Assembly: GCF_001640805.2 (NCBI RefSeq)
Contig: NC_066852.1
Coordinates: forward strand, 9,098,194 to 9,162,193
Source of the DNA: Lates calcarifer
Taxonomy: Eukaryota; Chordata; Actinopteri; Centropomidae
Direction: 5' to 3'
Length of the DNA stretch: 64,000 nucleotides
The position numbers and the translations under genes were made by a program. A model generated the notes under the pieces. The model had not been told where the DNA came from. It did no database searches and saw only the letters and a program-made list of their open reading frames with translations. Positions 48,246 through 60,991 of the stretch are shown here, one piece after another; position 1 is the first letter of the stretch, and the number at the start of each line of letters is the position of its first letter.

Positions 48246-48880
48246 CACACTGTACATTAATAAAGCTATGTTATTACAGGGCAAGGGCACATTACTCAGA
48301 TCTCATTTTCACAATAGCTCATCTTTGTAATTGAATATTTCATATCCATTTGGAAACAGGCAAGTAATATGTCCTGACGTCTGCTGCTCCTAAGCCCTGA
48401 GCCCTGAAACTCTGAAAATATTACATCCTAAAATCTTCTTTTATTGTGGAAATGTTGCTGCTTTTTTGAAGGGTTCAACTCAGCATGCAGCTTCAATATG
48501 TACTCAGTGCTTGCTTTCATTTTTCACAGATAGATAGATATTACTTATAAAAAAGTCTGATGATTTTACCAACATTGTGTCTTTGTTTAGCCCATAATAA
48601 CTGATAGAAAAGTATCAGAAATAAACTGAGAACACAACACTGACATATTATCACCTTTAAAGTTGATATGGCACACTTGTTAGCTAATAAAAAGCTAAAG
48701 ATAGCCTATGTACATGTGGTAGACACAGAGCATTATTAACATTAATTTGCAGCTGTGTCTCTGGTGACTTGATGAATGAAAGTCAGTATATATGTGTGTA
48801 AATATGTAATATAAATTTTCACCCTGCTTTTTTTTTTTTTTTACAAATGTGTTCATTAGTTTTCAGAATAAATAATCACA

Positions 48881-49591
48881 CTACAACAAGATATAATACA
48901 GGTGCAAAACAGAACTATCACAATAAGGGCACATCTTCAATGAAATACACATCACAGGGCAGTAGCATGTGTTATTTTGCACAGTCCAAAATGTAAATAA
49001 TCCGTCAACTCCCTTAAAGAAAAACATTAAAAAAAAAAAACAACAAACAAATGTAAAGGTGAGTTTTTCCAGTGCCAGCGAATCTGATAGTCCTGCAAGC
49101 CAGACACTAATACTTGGTGTAGTAGTGGATTTCCAAGATTTGGCTATAGTGTATTTGCCTTCTAACAAGCAAAAAAAAAAATCATAGATTAATTTGCCTT
49201 ACTAAGGTTATGATTCATCGGAAAAATACCAAGGATACAAAGTTTGGGGTCTGTTATTAGTTTTATACCTGTAACCTGCAGAATCATATCCATCACCTTG
49301 CTCCAAAAGGCCTGAATCTGTGGGCAGTCCCATAGGCAACGGTATAGTGTGCCCTCTCTACCACATTTGTAGCACGTGTCAGGGTTATTAGGGTTTATTT
49401 AGCTGAGTTGGTGTTACATATATTTTCATTATCCACTTGTACTGAAGTAGTTTAAAATGGGTATTTATTGTTTGTGTTTGCGATTTTAAGCAAATCTTCT
49501 GCCAGTCCTCAGTGGAAATTTTCACCCCTCCTTTTAGTTCTGGTTTTGCTCTATACCAGCTCCTGAGGGAAATATCTTCACCGCTAAACAT
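48881..49591 (-). pseudogene. 5'-truncated, frameshifted L1-type LINE ORF2 C-terminal remnant
   Basis: Read on the minus strand, three consecutive pieces match the C-terminal end of L1/Tx1-type ORF2 (endonuclease-reverse transcriptase), downstream of the RT domain. First (49591 to about 49400) is the W..IC....QT..N...K.LQYKW..K.Y.TP..L stretch. Then (about 49400-49290) comes the CCHC-like knuckle, readable as CYKCGREGTLYRCLWDCP; the expected His is Arg. Last (about 49170-49040) is a TTPSISVWLAGLSDSLALEKLTF stretch typical of the protein's end. A frameshift lies near 49400, and A-rich interruptions break the last piece. The 5' end abuts a family C fragment. It is inactive. Confidence 0.7.
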
Positions 49592-49765
49592 TGACTAGCT
49601 AGCTGCCAACTTTGTCTTTCTGCCATTTAGTGCTGAGCAAGTAATGAACAGTGGGTGTATCAGAGCTTTTTCACTGAAAACAGCTTCATTTTGAGGCTAA
49701 AAGTGATGCTGTGAGCCTGAAAACCAAAATAATGATCTTAAAGTCGCTATAAAACATTAAAAAAA
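49592..49765. repeat. Dispersed repeat family C, fragment 1
   Basis: It contains 'ctgccaactttgtctttctg', 'ccatttagtgctgagcaagt' and 'cagagctttttcactgaaaa', then 'cttaaagtcgctataaaac'. I remember these in this order from a teleost repeat. It directly abuts the LINE remnant. Confidence 0.5.
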
Positions 49766-50119
49766 CAAAACAAAAAATATATTCAATATTTAATTGTAAT
49801 TGAGTGTTAGATCTGCCATTCTTGCTAGCTTGATGAATCCTCAAGGTGAATACACTTAAGGCTGATAGATTCATGTGTCAGACCATCTGTCTACATGTCA
49901 TTTCAAACTTTACTCTATGAGGACAGGCAAAAATGTTACAGCCAGCAACTCAACTACCTGAAGTGCAAATAGCAGTCCTTGGACATCCTGGCCACAGAGT
50001 GAGCTGTAATGATCTTGAATTAGAGGTGGACCAGGACAACGTAGCCTCTCTTCCCACCATCATGAAGCTTCTAATTACCTGCCATTTCCCTTTACACCGT
50101 GGACTTCACACTGGGTTGT

Positions 50120-50225
50120 AAAGACAAAGAGAAAGAGAGGGAAGAGAGGAAGAATTATGGAAAAGGGGGCAGGATGAAGGAAGGGGGTTGAGAGACTGTA
50201 AGAGAAAGAGAGAGTGAAAGCCAAG
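50120..50225. repeat. Purine-rich tract
   Basis: About 100 bases are almost all A and G (aaagagaaagagagggaaga and similar), a potential triplex-forming mirror of the pyrimidine tract near 26.7 kb. No gene evidence. Confidence 0.6.
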
Positions 50226-52684
50226 TGAAAATCCATATACATGATTTATACCAGTGTGACTGTGCGCGGTAGGCAGGAGTTATCTTTTATTTATGAGGGC
50301 ATCAGCAGCAAAGCGCCCAGATGTTAAGCTGTGTGGGGATCTCATCTAGCCAGAGTCGCTCTCTGGCAATAAAGCTAGAAGGTAGGCTGTTTCAGAGCTG
50401 GGAAGGGCGGCGTAAGGATATGTGTGGATGAGAGACGAGACTTTGTCTTCTTTGACAGAAAGCTTTAGGCTGAATAGTTGTGGCTGGAAGCAGGAGCCTT
50501 AAAACTTCTGTTAGATTTGTTACAATTTGCTGAACTTGAAAACTAAGAGAGAGAGAGAGAAAAAAAAAAACACAAGTGCTGATGGAGTCATTTACTGGAC
50601 TGGCTCATTTTCCACACTTCCATTATTTATCAGTGGAAGACAAGACACTTGTTGTCTGTCAACAGCTCATCAAAGAGGCGCTGAGGATTCACTTTCATTA
50701 TGGAAATGAAGCCCTCATTGTCAACCTCTGCAAATCAGATGCAAAATCTCCATGCGAAGGAACATCATCATCATCAATCTAACCTCACATTAACACAGCC
50801 TGGATATGAAAAACACGCCTCACACACTAATGGCACTAATAAAGATGGTCGCTAATGTTGTGCTGCAGCCTCACGCGGGTGGAGGTTGCAGATGGGGCAG
50901 CAGCTCAGGCTCTACATGTTTGCTCTAAAGCGAGCTTTTTCATAACATGGCAGCACTGGTGACAAATGCCCAACAGCCCCAGGGTGGAGCAGAGAGAGAT
51001 TTGTGAACTGTAACAGAAAGGGAAAGGTTACGCTATGACCGGGTCACTGAAACCCTCCAGCAAGCCAGGCAGGTCCAGCAGTTGTGTTAGTTTAACTGTG
51101 GCTTCTTTACAGCTCCAGCAGCTTTGGTTGGCAGGACAACCACATTTCAGGCATCATATAACCGGTGTGTGTTCATTTTCCTAAGGACGCACAAGTACTC
51201 TAAACCCACAGACTGCTTTTGAGCTTCTGTGCATGTGTAAAGTATGTACTGTGTGCCTCTAGTTTCAGCTTAATCCTGCTTAACAGAGTGTATAGTGATA
51301 TTTTCCAAACCAGCCTGGCTCTGCAAGGTCAATTAAGATCTCACCAATTGGCTATAAAACACAGTAAAAATGGAAAGTCTCTGGAAATGACCTTGAGGAG
51401 CTGGTGAAAGGAGACTAAATAAAAGCCAGTGTGACTAAAAATGTTAAGTATCGACTTAAGAAAAGACGTTTGGTGTCCTTACAGGGAGACTTTGTGTTGT
51501 GATGGTGGCTGTTAACTTGCCCCTCCACCTCTGCTCCATTATCTCAATTGAAGCAGTTAGTTACAGTAAATGGACAGTCTTAACGTGACACTTCTTGGCT
51601 CCTGAAGCAGGTGCTTACGTTATAAAATGCATTTAATTTCTGTGCTGAGCTGCAGCTTCTTAATAGCTCCTTCCCTATTTGCAATTACTGAAAATGAAAA
51701 AGGTTTTGCCAAAGTGTTCTATGTGGCCAGTTTGAGGTTTTAAAGTATCTTAATCTACCTTACAGAGATCAAAAGGGGAATGACGGGATCCCTAAACATT
51801 TGCAGTTTTCCACTTGGGTAACCAGGGGCATCTGAACTGTCACATGTTTGATAACAGAAATCCATATAGCTTTCACATCAGCTTTGCACCGCTGCTGATG
51901 AAAGGTGTAATCTCTGTCGCTGACAAATAGAGACTGTCTTCTGTCTGCTAGAGAAGCGTTTTCTGAGCGTGCCTGTGTGACTGTGTGTGTATGTGTGAAT
52001 GGGTAACACAGTGAGCTGAACGCAGGCAGACAAAGAGCCACTCCCTACTGGTCGCTGTTGTGTAGATGCATGTCATGTTGAAACACTGAGGAAAGGCTGT
52101 GTCTCTTAAAATAAAAATCACATCCCACAGCACAGAGGATGTAAAGTAATATAAGACATTTTATTGTTTATCTTCTGTCATGGGACTTTTTTAATATTTA
52201 GAGCTGTGATACACAATTTTCCAGTCTAAATTAGCATGGTCAGATCTCCGACTGATAATGAAGCTTTCTGTTTGACTTCTTATTAAAACACAGCCAAAAG
52301 TGTGCATCAGCCAGAGAACAATTTCATTTATCTAGAACTGACTTTTATAAAACAAAAACATTTTGTAACATGCATCAATATCAGAAGAAGCTCTTTCCAC
52401 ATGTTTCCATATCGCCCAGTCAAACCAAAAGCCTCTGTGTGTTACAGTTGTGTAGTACAGTTGAAAGCTCAGACGCAAAACTAGAATTTTGGTCCAGTTA
52501 ACATTTACAGCTCATGTTTCTTGCTATGTTAAAGTGCTGATTTTTTAAAAACCCCTTTTCTTGCATACAATTTAAAAATTTAATTTACCTTGGAAATAAA
52601 TATGGTGGCTTGAAATTTATCGATTTAAACTTGCCATGACTTTTTTAATTTTGATTTTTGCAAATGCAAGTTAAATTTTCACTC

Positions 52685-52910
52685 CCCTTTTAGCGCTGTT
52701 ATTGTCCTTTACCAACTCCTTTACCCAGTAATGCTCCACTGTGTTCACCAGCCAGGTGCTAATTTTGTCTATTGTTTCTGGAAATGCTGAAATCTAGTAA
52801 TGGTAGTACCAGTGCATCCTCTGGTGTTGCTTGAGTAAATCTTAGCTAATTCATCTTTCTAGAACAAGTTTGACATTTGGAGAAATAAACTTATTCCCAT
52901 TCTTACTGGC
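52685..52910. repeat. Repeat families C and D, adjacent fragments
   Basis: 'tgttattgtcctttaccaac' with 'ccactgtgttcaccagccag' and 'gtgctaattttgtct' forms the head part of family C (52685-52770). 'gtttgacatttggagaaata' with 'aacttattc' (about 52867-52905) matches the head of family D, seen at 19.3 kb. Both are diverged. Confidence 0.4.
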
Positions 52911-54688
52911 GGTATGGTATGAAAATCTGTTCACCAAAACTTCCACAGCCCCTTGATTAACATTTTAAACCCTGATTGTTTTTATAAAAACTGTAGCAGA
53001 AAAATGTCAGCTTGTGGTTTTGTTACTGTGTGTGTGAGACAGTATCTTGGCTGGGAACACTCACTTCCTGGATGTTGATGAGACATCAGGAGAATCTGAA
53101 AATCTGAATTAAGAAAAGTGATTTCCAAATATTAAATTGAGTGATAATGGCATTCAATTTCATTTGTCAAGTAAAATTTTTATTCATTTATTCAGATTTC
53201 ATTTTACCTAAATCAGCAGTTCAATATGTGCATTACAAATTCAAATATATGCAATGCAAATACAATCAGATATTAATTTCTCTCCCCAAGCCTAGACCTC
53301 ATATGCCCACCTGCCCTCTGTTACCCTACATCTTCACTTCCAATAACAAATCATTGGAACAGACAAACCATGGGAAGCAAATATGCAGCAGAGGACATTA
53401 AATCAGATAAGAAAAGGAAAATATGCTTCCCTCAAGATGCAGAGAGCCTAACCTGTGGCCAGGCTGCTGTTACTGTATCACCAGACAGCACGTCAGCCCC
53501 ATAGAACCTCCATTATCGTAATGTCCCTAGGCTTAGCACCCCATCCCAAAGGCCAATGGGGTCTCCATTTCACCACTTTAATAATGGAAAGTACCTCAGA
53601 GCCCTGCCAGACCTCCAGGTTTAGCCTGCTTAGTGTTGGGCCATTAGGAATATTGTGAGGAAGAGTGATACATGTGCACATGTGTTTTTAGCGTGTGTGT
53701 TTGTGTATATAAAAGCTGGGACAGATGTAATATGGGAATAATTCATTGGCGGTAAATGGGATTTCACTGGGAGCTCGTGTTGTTGACAGTTTACTGTAGC
53801 CACCCACCTCAGTGTGAATTATTAAACGGGTGTGAATTCCTATTAGTGGTTGTGACAATGGCGCAGGCCAGACAAAGAGGTAGATTCACAGACAGCACCC
53901 ACACACAGAACAGAAGCCAGAGAAACGGTTACATGACGCTGAACTCTTTCTCACAAAAAAAACCCCAAACCTGGACACACAAACACACAAACTCACACAC
54001 ATTTTATCACACATAATTTTATTTTGTACGACCAAATTTAATCACTACTCACACAAGTTTTAGGAATTACAGATGTGAAATAGGCCTTAACAAGATTTAA
54101 AGGAAAGTCTCCACAGCCAGACCGCCTACAAACACACACACACATACAGAAAACACATATAACCAACAAGACTGAGGAAATAGCTCCCTGAGTCACAGGG
54201 AGCTTTAATTTAATTTCCCAGTGTTTGCTTTGAGATGAGACAAGGTCATTCATTTAAGCTGCTCCTCAACCCTCCAGTAGGGTAGAGACACACATAGGAC
54301 AAGGGAGAAGCACGAGAAAGCTTAGGTTTAAATAGAAAAAAACATTGCTTTGGCCTGTGAGTGTGTTGCGACTGCTCGAGGTTGTCTGTGTCTACGTCTT
54401 TGTCTGTCTCATTATGCAGATACACAAGGTTACAGTGGCTGCCTGCTGGGTGTCAGTGTGTGTTTGTTGCAGTGTTTTACTATCTGTTCTCGGCTTTCCA
54501 CATGAACATGTGCATCGTGGACAGGACTATTAAAAGCCAAGGTGCGCCCTCAACCAAGCTGTCTGTCAGCGTGATTGGTTGGCTGTTTGTAATCGATGGA
54601 GCCTGGCCCACAGGCCAGCCACCTAAATCCATACAGACGGCTGGGAAAGATGAGATGGCAGTAGGAGCACAGGCTGCAAGAAAAGTTT

Positions 54689-54712
54689 CACACACACACA
54701 CACACACACACA
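54689..54712. repeat. (CA)12 microsatellite
   Basis: Twelve CA units. The open frame of 123 codons that ends in it has no family resemblance. Confidence 0.9.
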
Positions 54713-57450
54713 AACCCCCACTCCTTGTTTAAATGGCTCCCCACTGTTTAAGACCCCATCGATCAGTTAGTGAGCGTGTGGCATTTTGACTTAAACCGTG
54801 CATGGATAATGGGCTTGGCAGGCACCATACAGATAGTGGGACAGCAGCCCAAGCAGCAGGCAGAGAAGGGGAGGGGAGGGGGGTCATTAATCCAGGGGCG
54901 TGCCGTCATGCAGTGACATAGCCAACAGGCTGCAGCTGGATTGAAGTGCATCTGGAGCAGACCCCCCCCCAAATCATCAGCTCACCCCCCCTTTAGAGCA
55001 ATGGTCTGGCCTGGTCTGGTGCAGTTGACTGCCAAGGCAGATGGTACATTGGGTGGCTACAGGCTGGGCATGAGATGTGCATGGGCAGTGATGTGGGTGA
55101 TGAAAGCACACAGACATGCTTTGGCTTGCACTGGGCACACTGGTCATATTTACTTAGAGAGGGAGAGTAATGTGGCATTCATGGTTGTGCATTTTGGGTG
55201 ACTTTATACAGCTGGACATCAGGGGGATGTGGGAATTGGTAGCCTGTAGAGACTTTCTGCATAAAGCTGGGATCAGACTACACAATATCAACCTGAATGT
55301 GCCTTGATCCAACAGACGAACATTTGCACTGGGTATTACTATTTGTCCTTTAATCTTCTGTGGTGTGTCATAGCCTCAAGAGGCTGACAGACTAGCATGT
55401 TTGCAGCAGCTCTGTGATGTTGCTCTGTGACTGTGGTTGTCACTGTTCCATAACAGGTCACAGCAGGACCACAATCACCTAATATGACATAGTGACCACC
55501 CTGAAAGACATAAATGTCCTATGGTCTGATCATGTTATAAGATGCGCTCACCCTCAGAGCAGGCACAGATTGGCATATTAAGCTGTCCACAACTTTTAAA
55601 GGAAGACTACCTAACTTCTGAAATATGAAATACCACTTTCTTACTCTTGCAAATAAAAAGTTTAATTCATAAGCAATAACCTTTCTCAGGTCAGAAGATT
55701 TATGCTACAACCTCACATGGTCTGGTGTGACCAATAGTAGCAAACTTCTGTAAAACTAGGTATTTAGTTACATAGTCTTGCTTTGTTGATGCATGTCACA
55801 CTGTTTTACTGAGCTTAGCTGGTTTGACTCACACAGAAGAATCCAGCCAGGCAATTATTGGCCAGATATTGACAGTGACCGGCTTTACAGATGGTTTTAT
55901 GGTGATATGTAGTTCAGGCATTCATCATGCTCTGCTGTCCAGATCTCTGGATGCAGGTCTGCATACTCAGTTTGTTTTTGCTGTTCAGTCAATGCCGGCA
56001 CTGTGATGCATCAGTCCCGCAGCACCTCTGTCTGGTCCTGCTCCTGCAAAATTACACCGTCATTACAGACTAAACACACACTCAGTGGTTTCCAAACTCA
56101 GACATCAATAAACTAATCACACACCCAGTACAAGCCAAACGCCGTGTCGATGCGCCAGAATCGCAAATGTCAACGCTAATGAATGTAAATGTATTCAGTG
56201 TAAACCTACACACACCAGTTGAAACGGCGGAGGGCAGAGAGGTGGAACAGTGAGCAGAGAGATGTACTTGTCCCACAACCAGATGGTTCACATTCAGTTT
56301 GACCATCATCCTCATCTCATCGCTGTACTGTCCTTGAGAAAGACTCTGACTCCCTACCAGCTCTGTGGTGCTTTCCTGCAGCTGAGACTGACCTTTGACT
56401 CCCTTGTGGAAGTGGGAAGAAAAAAAGAGGAGAACTTAATGGTATTGTTTTGACTCAGTAGAAGATTTCTGTTGTCTTTTCTAATTATACAGATTATTTT
56501 CTGCACATGCACAGTCTCAGCACATCGCCTCTCGTTAGCCAAGATGGGCACCAAATTGAGCTGCTTAATTATCCCAAAACACAGCAAGGAGAAAATTGCT
56601 AATGACTGGGAGCACAATTCACATTACGACAGCATGGGCACAAGCATTTGTGTGTGATATTGTGCACATATATACATATATCTCTGTATGTTTAGCTGAA
56701 GCCTGTTCTTCTGAATACCAAGTGTAATGAGCATAATCTGAGCTACATATGGTTGTATTCTGGTAAACAGCAGACAGCTTCATTTTAATTAACCCGTAAA
56801 AATGAAAGGAACAGGAGGCCACAGTTTGTGTGGGCGTACTGGACCGGCTCTATGAAGGAGAAACCTTATCACGGTCTCATTGCTGGGACCTGAACTGTGG
56901 AAGGAGACATCTGATAGGCTGACAGTTCTCCCCACAGTGGCGATCCTCCGGGTCTGTGCTGTATTGTATCAGCTCAGTAGGGGATTGTGGAGGAGAGACA
57001 GTGATGGTCTCATAGCTGCTTTTTAGTGCATGCTAATGGCTAATTAGGCATTTCATGACTAAAGCTGCATGGTTATTCTCATTACATGCTACTCAGTACT
57101 CCCAGAGTGCCGTAGCATTATGCTGAGGACGCGGGGAAGGCCTGCCTTGGTTTTCAGTATCTCGTAGTAAATTCTCTGTATTTTCTGGGGTTTTTTTGTG
57201 ACCTAAACACCAACTGTATTAGCTGGTTATTCATAGCTGTTGGATTTAATGGTGGGATAACAGCTACACCCCTATCTCACTCTCCATAGATGGGTTTTTT
57301 TGACTGCTCTGAGTCTTTCTCCCTGACATGATAGAGGCCCTATATGCTTCTGTCAGCTTAAGTCCTCACCATGCTCTGGGTCATTAAAATGGTGTCTGTC
57401 AAACACTCTCCAAATTAGACACAGCACCATTACATTTAAAGGGACAGTGA

Positions 57451-57508
57451 GTGTGTGCATACATGTGTATGTGTGTGTGTGTATGTGTGTGTGTGTGTGT
57501 GTGTGTGT
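57451..57508. repeat. (GT)n microsatellite with interruptions
   Basis: Imperfect GTGTGCATACATGTGTAT leads into about sixteen GT units. Another GT tract lies at 57691-57732. Confidence 0.9.
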
Positions 57509-57690
57509 CCCTTGGTGTTTGTGTGTCTCTTGGTTTTTCTGCTGTTGCTTAGTGATAAAGCTGTTAATAGAGTAGCCACTGAAGATGTTAACCAGTCTTT
57601 GTGCCGTGTGATGAACGCCCCAGTTATCATGATAATTTGACTCTAGGGAATGAAGCACTCTGTTTATGTGAGTTGGGGATCATTGTTTGT

Positions 57691-57732
57691 ACGTCTATGT
57701 CTGTGTGTGCGTGTATGTGTGTGTGTGTGTGG
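57691..57732. repeat. Imperfect (GT)n microsatellite
   Basis: About forty bases of GT repeats with C and A interruptions. Confidence 0.85.
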
Positions 57733-59807
57733 TTGGTGGGAAGGGTAGAGCTTCACAGGAGCCTGTAATAATAGAAATCCTGCATCTTTCTTGTTTCTTT
57801 TTTTTCCTCTGGTTTTTCCAGACATGCATGAGATGCTTTTGGGATGAGGGAATGTTTGTACACAGCGAGGAGATGAGTGTTGATTTAAGACTGTAAAAAC
57901 AAGGACTGTACCTTGTTATTAAAGCATGACCAGTCGGTTTTGCACCTGGCTTTGTCTCCCGCCTATTCATCCTCCCACAGACAGTGTGACAACCAAGTGG
58001 CCTTGCTCCTCCCTCTGGTTGAGTGTAACTGCAGCTCCAAAATAAAACAGAATATTTAAAAGGGTTTTGATGAATAAATCTTATTTAGATTGTCTGTTTT
58101 GTCACCCATTTGCTCGTGTTTACAAGACTGCTGAAATCCCAGATACTTACATTCAAAAGCTCCTTTATATCATCTTGGAACACAGCAGTTATAGTTGCCA
58201 GATTTTCACATTTTCGTTATAATTTTCGCACTGATGAGAGTCTCCATGTAGCTTGCAGAAAATCAGATGGGGATACTTGATTGTGCTGTGTGTCTGCATT
58301 CATCCAAACACATACTGCACCAACTTAAGATAACAGCTCCATTTATGCTGCCCTGCTTACCTCACCGTTCTGTAGTGATAACACTTAAAAGTGAGCAAGC
58401 ACTTCACTGTGTCAGGTGAGTGGCCAGCACCAGCTGCGGCCAGCCAGTGGAAATCTGCACTAAAACTACAAAAATACAAACCAACTGTAGTACAATTTTG
58501 GCCGATTGAAACCAGAACCCAGACTTAGAAGATGAATAGGATTCATCTCTTACATACTGAGTGCTGAAGGCGAAGGGATAAGCATGATCTTCTGCGGCTG
58601 ATGTGTTTGATCACCCAGTGTTACAACCCAGTGGCCTCCCACCCACCCAGTTCACCTCTCTGACCTCACATCCCAGGGTGATGATGATGATGATGAGTTC
58701 CTCTCCTCCCCTTGACAAATTGCACAGTGGGCCAGTCTGGACATGAGGAGGTGTGGACTACAGAAAATGCATCCTTCTCTACGCCAGATATGTCTCCCAG
58801 TGAATCCTGTGTTTTATGATGATGGAGGTATATACTGGGATGTCAAAACCAGATTTTTAATCATGTCTAGTGGAAACACTTTATATAGCAGACAAAGACA
58901 AGAAGGCAGTGACCCACTTGTTCAGCAGTGTGATAAACTCATGCACAGATATACAGATGTGCACTGGTTTCAGCAGATCTGCCATTCCAAGCATCTCTAA
59001 ACGTCATTTTATCCACTTACATTATACTTTGAAAACTTTTTTCTTGCAATAAGGACACCTTGATCTTTGTTGTCATGATAACCCAGCCATTACAGTGTCC
59101 CATCTTCTCACAGTGAGTCCACTCCACCCATCAGTTTGTTGTGATAGCTGTGATTGAAGGACAATCAACATGTCTGTGTGTGTTTGTCAGGGAAGGTGGT
59201 GCTCAAATTGAGCTTTGAAACCACATGGGGAAACCAAAAGGGGGGCAACCAACAACAGGACTTTGGTGTTTGCAATTATACTGGAGCCACTTGTGTGCGA
59301 ACATGTACTATAAATGATTCATGATACCATTAGGTCCTGTGAAACTCTTGAAAAGAATAAACAAGCTGTCAGCAAAATTGCAGATCAGCATACTGAATCT
59401 GTAAAAGGTGTCTCAATTTTCATAACAATGCAGCATCAATTTTCATCTACGCAACCGATAAATAAATAATAATAATAGTAATATACCATCATTTATTCTC
59501 ACTTTTACTTCTGAATGAGCATTTCCTGAGTCGCCATTATTTCTAGATACTTTCTCTCATGTCTTTCAGGCTGTCACTTTGGCCATGATAGATGCTCAGG
59601 GGGTGAAACAATAAGTATGTATGATTAAGCCCCAGAGTCACGCCTGAATGAACAGAGGTCACCCTTTGACCCTGACCACTGACACCCTGTGTGTCTGTGT
59701 GACAGAGAGAGAGAGAAAGACAGCAGACGAAGCACCAAATAAAGGAGAGGGAGGCAGATTGTTGTTATTGAGACTCTGTTCCCAAGAAGGACCAAATGTC
59801 ATGTAGC

Positions 59808-59810
<3 letters not shown>

Positions 59811-59848
<38 letters not shown>
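59811..59848. repeat. (TG)19 microsatellite
   Basis: Nineteen TG units, uninterrupted. Confidence 0.95.
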
Positions 59849-59850
<2 letters not shown>

Positions 59851-60253
59851 AGGAGCACAACCACCGGTGCTCTGACTGCTCTCATGAAGGCGGCTGTAAC
59901 CAAGGAAATGCTTTCACCACATTAGCGCTCCTCTCCCTTGTGTCTCGGTGGTCTTCTTGATTACCTCTCTGGTCATCTTTGTTACCTAAGCCTTCATTTA
60001 CAGATCTGAAAGCATGTGATCGATTGAAGGGGAGACGGAAGCCATTTATCAGCATCGAGAGGCTGAAGGTAGATTTCTGATTGGCTCTTTTGATTAAAGA
60101 AAAGATGCAAGTGATTAAAGAGCAGGCTGAATCTCGCTTTGAGACAGAAACTTCAGAAGTCCAATGAGAAGACATAGGATGAGGTTGAGAGGAGCTACTA
60201 AAGTCCCTTATTCCTCCATTAGCATGGGCAGCACCTCAAAAGATGTCATTAAG

Positions 60254-60257
60254 GTGT

Positions 60258-60288
<31 letters not shown>
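60254..60288. repeat. (GT)n microsatellite
   Basis: About seventeen GT units with a single TTT interruption near the start. Confidence 0.9.
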
Positions 60289-60354
60289 CACCTGTGTGGT
60301 GTACTGGCAGAGCAAGGAAGGGAGATGCTCATTAAAGATGAATGACTTTTCAGT

Positions 60355-60651
60355 CTAGCCCTCATGTTGTGTTCATTTCATGTTAAAAAAATTTGTGCTC
60401 CCGGTCAAAAATGACCTGTCCATTAAAACTCCATAAAAACCTGTAATAATACATATTATCGCCACTTGTTGTGTTAGATTTTTTAATTAACTTAAGTTCT
60501 TGTGAATGTTACAAGTTTTGAACTTCTATATAATCATAGTGGCCTGTGTGCCTCATTGATCTTATATGCATGAAATCAAGTTCTAAAAAACATAATTTCT
60601 GGACTATTTTGACTATAAGAAATAATCAGATGACACATGGCATTCTGTTAA

Positions 60652-60692
<41 letters not shown>

Positions 60693-60991
60693 CCATCTGA
60701 CAAATGAGGATGTACCTGAGCTCTGTTTTCACTCTAATTGTTGTCTCCCCCATTCATTTCTAATGAACGGAACATTAAGAGTGTACAAAAGTTGAATAAA
60801 ACTCACAAAATTGTATGCAAATCAATACAATATCAATATCAATCAATACAATACAATTATTTTGTGTGTTCAAATCCTCTTTGTGGACAAAGTCATGGAA
60901 TCTTAGGTCAATCTGAACAAATTAACTACATTTTTCAGAGATAAAACTTTTAAATCGGTCACATTTGACCGTAACACAACATGAGGGCTAG
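60355..60991. mobile_element. Complete non-autonomous DNA transposon with perfect terminal inverted repeats
   Basis: The left end reads CTAGCCCTCATGTTGTGTT (60355-60373). The right end (60973-60991) is its exact reverse complement. Just inside each end lies a second inverted motif around GGTCAAA.(A)TG(T)GACC. The outer CTAG is palindromic, so either TA is the target duplication (Tc1/mariner type) with 17-base ends starting GCCCTC, or CTAG belongs to the ends. piggyBac-type CCC ends are another possibility, but no TTAA flank is present. At about 637 bases it has no coding capacity; a (GT)15 tract sits in the middle. Confidence 0.8.
60659..60688. repeat. (GT)15 microsatellite inside a transposon
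   Basis: Fifteen GT units near the middle of the inverted-repeat element at 60355-60991. Confidence 0.95.

Noticed and set aside
54361..54732. Hydrophobic open frame considered as a further LHFPL transmembrane exon
   Set aside because: It lacks the family signature (YP.GW, conserved Cys, GW..Y) and ends in a CA repeat.
55260..55560. Possible MITE ends near 'gggatcagactacacaat' and 'ggtctgatcatg'
   Set aside because: The proposed inverted ends match over too few bases and no target duplication is visible.
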